DNA from: Rallus limicola
Taxonomy: Eukaryota; Chordata; Aves; Gruiformes; Rallidae
NCBI GenBank assembly: GCA_022605955.1
Contig: JAKCOZ010000006.1
Location: forward strand, 1 to 64,000
DNA length: 64,000 nt
Reading direction: 5' to 3'
A program made the position numbers and the translations under genes. The notes under the pieces are model-generated. The model was not told the DNA's origin. It did not search any database and worked only from the letters and a program-made list of their open reading frames with translations. Numbering within the stretch: position 1 is the stretch's first letter; the number at the start of each line of letters is the position of its first letter. Below, one piece after another: positions 56,560 to 64,000 of this stretch.

Positions 56560-59441
56560 TTTTCTGGTGATCCTATTGTTTTCCTAGCAGCATTCAGTCT
56601 GTTGCTTCCAATCTATTCTTTACCAGCCCAATAATCTTATTTAGTATGCAGGGTCAGCACAGTAATAAGCATTGGGGTCATTGCCATAACCTCTCCCTGG
56701 GTTCGAGCTAGGGCAGAAATAAATCCATATTTTTATATGCAAGGAGATATGGGGGCCAGTTGGCAGAGAGTAGTATTGAAAGTAGGGGCACCTAGGTCCC
56801 ATCACCTGTACAGGTAACATTAAACCTGAGAAGAACAGAGGGCTCTTACCTGTAATACGGGTTCCCCAGGGCCCTTGTCCAGTGCTTTGTCTTTTATCTT
56901 CCTTGCCTCCTAAGGATGGTGGGAGGTGTGGGGTAGTCGCTGAGAAAATTCCACTTTGGGCTCGCAAGTTAAGGGGCCCCGTGAGCTGATTCCAGAGGTG
57001 GTTCACTAACCTCACTCCCCACAGTATTATGTCTCTGCCTCCACCGTCTACTCTTTTGCTGAGAGCAACGGGGTGTGCCATCTTCTCGGCAGCAGGCATA
57101 TTCTTCAGGGGAACCTCCTTCATCCCTCGCTCACTTGATTTGTATGCTTTCCTATGCATCCCTACTTCTTTAGGATTAAACCACACATTGCTTGTACCCC
57201 CCAATGACTCCCTTGGTGTAAAATGGCCATTATTGTCCTCATGATTTGTTTATTTAGCATCTCTCATCCATCTGAGAGAATCCACTTCCTTTCTTCTGTT
57301 TCAAAAGCTCCCAATTCCTTCCGTCCTTTTTTCTCTCCTTCAGTGAAAATTGGAACCTCCTTTGGTTCAGATACACAAGGAGTAAGATTACACATTTTAA
57401 CCAATGCAGGCCCGAAGGCAGCTTCTTTGGCTACCTCATCTGCCAATCTGTTCCCTCTAAGCTTCCAAGGAATTCCCTTGCTGATGCAGATTTACATGGA
57501 CAAATTGCAATTTCTCTGGGTAGGAGCAAATTCTTCCAAACCTGTTTCACCAGTTCCCCATGTACCAAAATGCCCAAAGTAACATCTCTGTAACAGTCCC
57601 ATCTGAGCATATCCAAGTTAACTGATGTGGAACATAAAGAGTTAAGTCATCATAATTGCCCACAGATCCAGGGATCTGACAGGAAGATTTCTTAGTATAT
57701 TCTAAATCTTTATAGTTTGGGCTACCATTACCTCTCCTTTGTGCAATTTTGACACAAGCAGGTGGCACTGACTAAATGCCGTAATGAAGGAATTAACCAC
57801 AAACCACAAACCAGAGGCTTCAAATGAGCTTTGATTTAATTTATTATTAAATGGCCACTTCCATTCAAAAATCTCCCCAAATTACTGGCTTATTCTGGTT
57901 CCAGAGCCAATCTAATTTTTTAACCCATGTCCACAGGGAGAGCTGTTAGAGGGGTCCCTTGAGTAGGGGTATGTGGTAAAGGCAAACAGGTAATCACATG
58001 AGAAAACTTAAGCATACGAGCAAAACCTTGTAGCATTTGATAGATCACATTGTCTGGTTCAGTGTGATTTATAATCAGAGAACCATCGACATGTTCAAAA
58101 GCTCCAGGCTCTATATTCCATATACTAGATTTTTTTACAACTACAGCCATGACGTAGCTCTTATTATTACAACTTGAGTTACAAACAATGGCTCCTATTG
58201 AAACAAACAGACAAACAGACAGACAAAACTAAGACCAGAAAACCAAAACTCCCAGCCTCTGCTGGATGTTTACCCTCCTCTCAAAGAGGAATCATCATAT
58301 TTAGCCTGCGTTTGGCCGACTGCTTCAGCAGTGTCAGCACCAGCGGCTGAGTGGCCCCGTGTTACTGCTTGACCCCCTGTGGGCCGCTGCCACTGCCAGC
58401 CCTCCCCTCCCCTCTATTGTGCATACTGACCCCACTGGAGCCTTACAGGGTTCTCTGCTTGCAGTATCACAGGTTTCCAAGTCTTTGATCACCTCTGTGA
58501 TCCCCTCCTTAGTAGCAGATAGTAAAGGATGTTGATTAACATTCCTTATTCTGGAAGGAGGTGACCCAACAGCTTCCTCAAGCACTGGAACCTCACACAG
58601 GGGGGCTCCAAAGCTCCACACTGTTCCATTAGGTAGTTTCCAGACTTTGCTAGGACATCGAGTCCTGCTATATTATTTCAGTAGGGACTAATGACAACCT
58701 TGACCTTTGTTATTGGGTTTTCCCCTGGAGACCAAACACACACAGTACTAGTTGGTCTGTTTTCAGGGACTCCAGTGACTCTTCTTACATTTATTCTCTC
58801 TTGGGTAGGGGTCAGTCCTAACCTTCTGGCTGATTACACTTATTTGAGCTCCCGTATCAATTGTGAAATGCACAGGTCTGCGCCTGGGACCAGCGGTTCA
58901 CATGACATGTGGGTTAGGGTGCTGGTCAGGCCATTCTAAGGTGGATGTTACGCGAGTGGGTCAGCCTGAAATTCCCCCCGCGTTTTCTAGTTTAAATGCA
59001 TCAGGTCCTTCCTCAGGTCTGAGCAAGGACTGACTGACAGGCACAGAAGACTTCCCCCTCCTGTGTTTTGGTGGTATCATAAACTTGCTAATTGGCCGCT
59101 CCACCAAGTTTACCAATGTGCCCATAATCTGTGCATTGCCCACTTAGAGCTGGGCGAGGTATCCTTTCTCCACAGACCATTGCGCTGAGGGACGGTTTGC
59201 CGAGGGGGGGTGGGGATACTTCTCAAAAACCCCCGTGCCTGGCAAATCCAGACCTGCGAATTTAAACCTTCCTCTAAGCATCCCACCTTTGTGCCATAAA
59301 CAACAATTTCTTGTAATAGTTCCCCCGTGTGAAAACAGGCTGCTCCTGCTGGTTGGGGGAGCCAGTGTTATGATCAATTGCTGGCAGAATCTTTTCCTTC
59401 AGGCTTTGCACATCGATTTTCAAAGGCTTCAGGGAGACCCC
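56560..59441 (-). pseudogene. Degraded ERV, copy B, with extra pol segment inside env
   Basis: Same remnant as 17690-20459, with the DTGAQ protease core at 58844-58858 (the following residues differ). Copy B lacks the stretch equal to copy A 18959-19270. It has an additional segment at about 57003-57534 encoding, on the minus strand, an RNase H tail (RLADEVAKEAAFGPALVK) and an integrase start (HQGSHWGVQAMC) in the middle of the env surface region. Confidence 0.7.
57003..57534 (-). pseudogene. RNase H tail and integrase start, only in copy B
   Basis: On the minus strand: NRLADEV-type RNase H end, then LNKQIMRTIMAILHQG and SHWGVQAMC, the beginning of a zinc-binding integrase domain. It interrupts the env surface region; at the same point copy A joins VWKN directly to HLWNQLT. 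I see no target-site duplication around it. Confidence 0.65.
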
Positions 59442-60485
59442 TAATCGGTGGTTTAAGGCGGACCGGATCTCCTGGAGCGGCAAGGGGAATGCCCTGCCTC
59501 TAACACTCAGGCATGGCTTGAATACACACAGCCTTTTTACACTGATGCAGCCAGCCCAGAGAATTCAGGGAAAAGAGCAGTTTTTTCCACCCAATCCTGT
59601 CCCTGGGGCGAGGGACGAGATCGGTGCATCACAAGACTATCGTGTCACTTATCTATCCCCTCGGCCAGCGAAGAGACATTATTACAGATATTGGCTGCCT
59701 TAGGGGCGCCCATCCCGTCATTACGCACTTTACGCACAGAATTCACAGGGGCAAAACATCCTGAGAGCACCATGGCTCAGTATCCAAAGTTCCCCTATTC
59801 ACTCTCAGGAGGTCACAGCGTAGATACCCAGTTTACGGTACAAAACTCAAAGGGCAACATCATACACAAACCCCACTGTTCACAAAACGGGCAAAGACCC
59901 GCTCCTGCTCCTGACCGGGAGCCCCGAAAGCTCCCAAAGAGTCCTCCTCCCATAGGCCACCCAGTTATTTCTTTATTTCACTTTTCAAATCTCCACACAC
60001 CACCCGCTTAAACTGTCCCCAACCAGAAACGCCATCCCAATCAGACCGGTCCTTCCTCCCATTCATCCCACCAAAAATTGCTTCCAAATTGCACCACAAC
60101 CTGCTGCTTACACACAAAGCACACCAACAACGGTCTACACACACAAATCCTTAGATCCCTAGACACCAGAAAACAACACCTGGTTCAAAACTCATTTCCC
60201 TCACACAAACAGTTTAAATCTGCCATTCGCTTTGTCCCTCTCCAGCCACTCTCCTCCTGGAGACACGGCACTCGCCCCGCACTCAGACTGCGGCTTGTTC
60301 ACTCACAACTCTCACTCAAACAACTCATCCAAGACACGGTACCGGGCACAAAAACTTATTGCATGCACAAAGCGTAACCACAACCATGTCAGCTTCAATT
60401 CCCATGGGCTGCAGAATGTTATACATGAGATCTATCCCACATTGCTTCCGCTATCCCACAGAGCGACAAGCCCGGACCACCAAAG
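59442..60485. other. Unique flank right of copy B
   Basis: The first part continues the minus-strand gag-like frame upstream (peptide PLQEIRSALNHRLGVSL), so the ERV here extends beyond the duplicated block. From about 59700 the plus strand is C/A-rich with many cacaca and ccca stretches. I see no gene there. Confidence 0.4.
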
Positions 60486-60514
60486 GCACACACATGTGGC
60501 ACGTCTGGCCAGGG
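60486..60514 (+). repeat. Left arm of a perfect 29-bp inverted repeat
   Basis: Begins GCACACACATGTGG and ends TCTGGCCAGGG. Its exact reverse complement is at 61286-61314, on the other side of the pentanucleotide array. Pairing stops abruptly at both ends of the arms. Confidence 0.95.
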
Positions 60515-60570
60515 GATCTCCAACCCTGGGGTGCCCCTGGGAAAGGCCAAATGAAAGGGTATGGTTGGGG

Positions 60571-61261
60571 AGAGGGAAGGGAAGGGGAAGGGGAAGGGGA
60601 GGGGGAGGGGAGGGGAGGGGAGGGGAGGGGAGGGGAGGGGAGGGGAGGGGAGGGGAGGGGAGGGGAGGGGAGGGGAGGGGAGGGGAGGGGAGGGGAGGGG
60701 AGGGGAGGGGAGGGAAGGGAAGGGAAGGGAAGGGAAGGGAAGGGAAGGGAAGGGAAGGGAAGGGAAGGGAAGGGAAGGGAAGGGAAGGGAAGGGAAGGGA
60801 AGGGAAGGGAAGGGAAGGGAAGGGAAGGGAAGGGAAGGGAAGGGAAGGGAAGGGAAGGGAAGGGAAGGGAAGGGAAGGGAAGGGAAGGGAAGGGAAGGGA
60901 AGGGAAGGGAAGGGAAGGGAAGGGAAGGGAAGGGAAGGGAAGGGAAGGGAAGGGAAGGGAAGGGAAGGGAAGGGAAGGGAAGGGAAGGGAAGGGAAGGGA
61001 AGGGAAGGGAAGGGAAGGGAAGGGAAGGGAAGGGAAGGGAAGGGAAGGGAAGGGAAGGGAAGGGAAGGGAAGGGAAGGGAAGGGAAGGGAAGGGAAGGGA
61101 AGGGAAGGGAAGGGAAGGGAAGGGAAGGGAAGGGAAGGGAAGGGAAGGGAAGGGAAGGGAAGGGAAGGGAAGGGAAGGGAAGGGAAGGGAAGGGAAGGGA
61201 AGGGAAGGGAAGGGAAGGGAAGGGAAGGGAAGGGAAGGGAAGGGAAGGGAAGGGAAGGGAA
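60571..61261 (+). repeat. (GGGGA)n then (GGGAA)n satellite, about 690 bp
   Basis: Irregular AAGGGG units at first, then GGGGA repeats from about 60598 to 60710, then about 110 nearly perfect GGGAA units to 61260. The plus strand is all purine, which allows triplex (H-DNA) formation. Frames are open only because the unit has no stop (GREGK and SLPFP peptides). Confidence 0.95.
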
Positions 61262-61285
61262 AGCATGAGAGCCAGAGGTGTGAGT

Positions 61286-61314
61286 CCCTGGCCAGACGTG
61301 CCACATGTGTGTGC
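61286..61314 (+). repeat. Right arm of the 29-bp inverted repeat
   Basis: Begins CCCTGGCCAGACGTG; exact reverse complement of 60486-60514. The arms enclose 771 bases made almost entirely of the purine satellite. Confidence 0.95.
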
Positions 61315-62057
61315 AAAGAGCAGCTGCCCCCCACTCTGGGTGGAAGGCATCCCCACAGCCCCCAGAGGGCTCAGTCACATGAGGTGGGCTGTGCGGCCTT
61401 GATGCCACAGCGATGGCTGCACCCAGCCCACCCTCCAGCCCCCTGCCTCTCCCTGTCCTTGCACAGGGTCTGCTGGGGACACCGTCTCTACTCCTGGGGC
61501 ACCCCAATCCTGTGTCAGACCCCCCCAACTCTCCCCATGGAGCCCCCTGTGCCCTCCAGCTGTCTTGGGGGTCCCCCAATTCTCTCCTAGCTGCCCTGCC
61601 AGCACCAAGTGCGGTGCAAGGGGGTGCCAGGCCTCAGCCACCTCCCCATCCCTTCAGGTGGGCACCCCAACCTCCATCCCTGCCTCCCATGGGGGGCCAT
61701 AGCTGCAGCTCAGCTCCTGGAACCTTCTGATGAGCAGCTGAAGTGGGGACCAATGGCCATGGGCAGGGGGTCCCCTCCTGAGCCCAACGCCTCAGCTCAT
61801 CACCACCACCCTGGAGGCACCTCAGGGATCACATCTGCCAGACCCCAACCGTTGTCATGTCTACAGCAAGGCCTGCAGTGAATCCCATGGGCTTTTCTTC
61901 TACCCCCCCAGTACTCCCCTCATCACCCTGGCACCCCCAAACCCTCCCTGGCCTCATGCATGAGCTGTGCTGGGAGTACTGCAACCCCCCCCCCCCTTGC
62001 TCCCCCCCTCCCCACAATAATCCTCCATCACCCTCTGGGTCACTGCCGGGTGGCAGG
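61315..62057. other. GC-rich spacer before gene 2
   Basis: Pro/Ser-rich frames occur on the plus strand but have no domain or splice support that I can see. A run of C at 61986-61998 is present. Confidence 0.4.
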
Positions 62058-64000
62058 AAAAACTGACCACTAGAAACTCCTGGTTTGTTGGTGGGGTTTA
62101 TGTATTTAATACAAACAGAGGGAGCTAAGAATGGGTTAGAGAGATGGGAGCTGGGTTATAAACAAGAACAGGGATCAAAAGATAATCTATCAACGGGGGG
62201 AAAACAAAAGGAGTGAAATCCGCAAGAAAAGTCCAGAAACTTATGGGGGGTCAATGGATAAACTGGCTCTGTCCCTGGCCAGGAGACAATGGAGGTCAGA
62301 GAGGCATGAGGGGACAGGCGCTTCCCACTCATTGTCTCCTGCTTCTCCCTGCAGAGGAGAGAAAAGAGACACAGTTGCAGGCTGGGCCCTCTGGTGGGAC
62401 CCCCAAGCAGCAGCCCCTCCCCAGCCAGCAGGCAGGGCTGCCCAATGTGGGCAGGGTGCTCGGTGCTGGGGTCACTCACCGCTCGGCTGCTCTGGATCGA
62501 CTCTCGCCGTGCTCTTCCCACACTTCTCCCACGAACACTTCTGTAAGACCCCCAGAACATGGGTGAGTGTGGAGCAGCTCCCAGCCCCGTGCTACAGTCC
62601 CCCGTGCTCCCCCCACACCTCTCCATTTCATGACACTGACCTGCTCTTGGGGCATCTCTGCTGTCAGCTCCAGAGGGGGGTCTTGGTCAAGAGCTGACCC
62701 CTGCTCTGTCACCGGCCCCTCAAGAGCTCGATGGGTCTGGAGGGCTCGAGATCGGCTGCGAGCCTCCAGCTGCACCATCCCACCGTGTCTGGACTCCAGG
62801 AAGGAGTCAAGAGACACCGACCTGCTGCCCAACAGAGAGCCCAGGGAGACCATGGAGCCCAGCAGAGTACGAGGGGACAGGCCCCTCACGGTCATCCTCT
62901 GCTGGCTCTGGAGGGCTCGCGATGGGTTGCGAGCTTCCTGCTCCCCCATTGCACCAGGCCTGGGCTCTGGGAATGAGTCGAGGGATGCAGATATGCTGTC
63001 CAAGAGAGAGCCCAGGGACAGCATGGAGCCCAGCAGAGCATGTGGGGACAGGCGCCTCATGCTCCTTGTCTCCTCGATCTCCCTGCAGAGTAGGAGAGAG
63101 AAGAGACCCAGTTGCAGCCTGGCCTCTCTGGTGGGACAACGAGGCAGCAGCTCCTCCCCAGCCAGCAGGCAGGGCTGCCCAATGTGGGCAGGGGCAGGGC
63201 ACAGGCTGACGCGGAGGCAGGAGCTGGGGGTCTCCCCAGCACTCACCACATGTCCTGGGGTGCCACAGGCTTCTCTGCACCTCCAGTTGCTCGGGAAGAA
63301 CCTGATGAGGTATGAGGAGTAAGTCAGAGGCTGGCAGCCCCCAGCATAGGGGCTGTCCTTGCCCACATTGGGGCATTGCCGTGGGGTGTCAGCCCTTTGC
63401 AGGGTGCTTGGTGCTGGGGTCACTCACAACTCGGCCGCTCAGGATCGACTCTCGCCGTGCTCTTCCCAAATTTCTTCTTACAAAAATTCTGCAACATACC
63501 CAGAATGTGAGTGAGTGTTGAACAACTCCCAGCCCCATGCTACAGTCCCCCGTGGTGCCCCCACACCTCTCCATTTCATGACACTGACCTGCTCTTGGGG
63601 CATCTCTGCTGTCAGCTCCAGAGGGGGGTCTTGGTCAAGGGCTGCCCCCTGCTCTGTCACCGGCCCCTCAAGAGCTCGATGGGTCTGGAGGGCTCGAGAT
63701 CGGCTGCGAGCCTCCAGCTGCACCATCCCACCGGGTCTGGACTCCAGGAAGGAGTCAAGAGACACCGACCTGCTGCCCAACAGAGAGCCCAGGGAGACCA
63801 TGGAGCCCAGCAGAGTACGAGGGGACAGGCCCCTCACGGTCATCCTCTGCTGGCTCTGGAGGGCTCGCGATGGGTTGCGAGCTTCCTGCTCCCCCATTGC
63901 ACTAGGCCTGGGCTCTGGGAAGGAACTGACAGATGCAGATATGCTGCCCAGGAGAGAGCCCAGAGAGACCATGGAGCCCAGCAAACCACGTGGGGACAGT
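62058..64000 (-). CDS. Gene 2 (partial): paralogue of gene 1, 3' part
   Basis: Minus-strand exons of the same three types as gene 1, entering from the right edge: long C (beyond 64000 to 63599), A 63488-63428, B 63301-63247, long C 63082-62641, A 62540-62480, terminal exon from 62348, then the same 3' UTR and ATTAAA signal (62110-62105). Phases match gene 1 (C ends phase 0, A 0 to 1, B 1 to 2). The last B exon is missing, so A spliced to the terminal exon shifts the frame and meets a stop after six codons. The 5' part, including any membrane anchor, lies outside the window. Function unknown. Confidence 0.6.
62156..62348 (-). pseudogene. Gene 2 terminal exon (frame altered)
   Basis: Acceptor CTCTGCAG. 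In the ancestral phase it reads EKQETMSGKRLSPHASLTS and then, after a deletion relative to gene 1, runs into former UTR and stops at 62156. Because the preceding B exon is lost, the actual phase would be different and shorter. Confidence 0.45.
62480..62540 (-). CDS. Gene 2 last A exon
   Basis: 61 nt, acceptor GTCTTACAG, peptide KCSWEKCGKSTARVDPEQPS, donor GCG|GTGAGT. No B exon can be found between it and the terminal exon, unlike every A in gene 1. Confidence 0.5.
62641..63082 (-). CDS. Gene 2 long C exon, 442 nt
   Basis: Acceptor CTCTGCAG, donor GAGCAG|GTCAGT, one base plus 147 codons without a stop, phase 2 to 0. Begins EIEETRSMRRLSPHALLG, with two copies of a roughly 55-60-residue block (SLGSLLDSISASLDSFPEP and SLGSLLGSRSVSLDSFLES), then Arg/Ser-rich ARSRSRALQTHRAL and the acidic end. 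Nearly identical to the exon entering at 64000. Gene 1 C exons are shorter versions of this form. Confidence 0.55.
63247..63301 (-). CDS. Gene 2 B exon
   Basis: 55 nt, acceptor CTCATCAG, donor ATGTG|GTGAGT. The peptide contains RATGGAEKPVAPQDMW when joined. Phase 1 to 2. Confidence 0.55.
63428..63488 (-). CDS. Gene 2 A exon
   Basis: 61 nt, acceptor TATGTTGCAG, peptide NFCKKKFGKSTARVDPERPS, donor GTT|GTGAGT. Same basic KKxFGK core as gene 1. Confidence 0.55.
63599..64000 (-). CDS. Gene 2 long C exon (cut by window edge)
   Basis: Open for the whole 402 nt visible, ending PQEQ at donor GAGCAG|GTCAGT in phase 0. Contains two related blocks, SMVSLGSLLGSISASVSSFP and SMVSLGSLLGSRSVSLDSFL, i.e. 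an internal duplication, followed by an acidic end (PPLELTAEMPQEQ). Confidence 0.55.

Larger units (their letters stand above)
41656..59441. repeat. Segmental duplication, copy B (17.8 kb)
   Basis: Counterpart of 3946-20459 in direct orientation, with start points 37.7 kb apart. It is longer mainly because a provirus and its flanking repeats (about 49743-55077) are present. It has lost about 3.7 kb (copy A 11579-15272), about 0.7 kb (copy A 8255-8938) and about 0.3 kb (copy A 18959-19270). Beyond the right boundary the two copies become unrelated at once. Confidence 0.95.

Noticed and set aside
60232..61590. Very long open frames (up to 452 codons) on both strands across 60.2-61.6 kb.
   Set aside because: They exist only because the GGGAA/TTCCC unit contains no stop in any frame. 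The peptides are pure GREGK or SLPFP repeats.

Overview
The window reads as bird nuclear DNA. Evidence: CR1 LINE 3' ends that finish in ATTCTATGATTC-type tails, an ERV-L-type LTR of a kind common in birds, several other families of endogenous retrovirus (ERV), and intron-rich host genes with long AT-rich introns. The species cannot be read from the sequence. The density of ERVs, satellites and recent duplications suggests a rearranged region such as a sex-chromosome, subtelomeric or gene-array region; that is inference.

Large-scale layout: the window holds about one and a half copies of a tandem unit of roughly 37 kb. Each unit has (i) a 16.5-17.8 kb block with a CpG-island promoter and the scattered minus-strand exons of a host gene I do not recognise (copy A 3946-20459, copy B 41656-59441), and (ii) further right, a minus-strand gene built from repeated small exons (gene 1 25863-31248, complete; gene 2 62058 to beyond 64000, cut by the window edge). 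Block starts lie 37.7 kb apart and the 3' ends of the repeated-exon genes 36.2 kb apart, so both genes were probably duplicated together. The DNA between them has since diverged by insertions and deletions.

The repeated-exon gene is the most novel item. Read on the minus strand, gene 1 starts with a 35-codon exon encoding a membrane anchor (start MGCFGISLAG), then a 24-codon basic exon. Six modules follow, built from three exon types: A (61 or 64 nt, basic, KKxFGK), B (52, 55 or 58 nt, proline/glutamate-rich, usually ending in ATG-TG before the donor) and C (94 or 163 nt, Ser/Pro/Glu-rich, SLDSFPETSP). Phases run 0-1, 1-2 and 2-0, so whole modules can be gained or lost without a frameshift. 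A terminal exon with a 3' UTR and ATTAAA signal ends the gene. One exon path gives an open frame of 1611 nt (536 codons plus stop). I cannot assign a function. Gene 2 has the same exon types, but its C exon has grown to 442 nt through internal duplication.

The host gene in the 17-kb blocks starts in a CpG island with an Arg/Ala-rich, presequence-like exon. Both copies are damaged, in different places: copy A has a 40-nt deletion inside an exon that is intact in copy B, and copy B has lost a 3.7-kb piece carrying at least one exon present in copy A.

Mobile elements: an ERV-L-like pol with 3' LTR (1-3500); degraded gag-pro-RT-env remnants on the minus strand in both blocks (17.7-20.5 and 56.6-59.4 kb); a plus-strand degraded ERV (21.3-25.05 kb); CR1 fragments; and, only in copy B, an internally deleted two-LTR provirus (50115-54657) with a tRNA-His primer site and an uninterrupted 193-codon TM-type env reading frame. 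That provirus is flanked by 230-bp direct repeats instead of a short target duplication, which suggests recombination between two insertions. Purine-rich microsatellites lie just left of both blocks, and a 690-bp GGGGA/GGGAA array right of copy B is enclosed by a perfect 29-bp inverted repeat.
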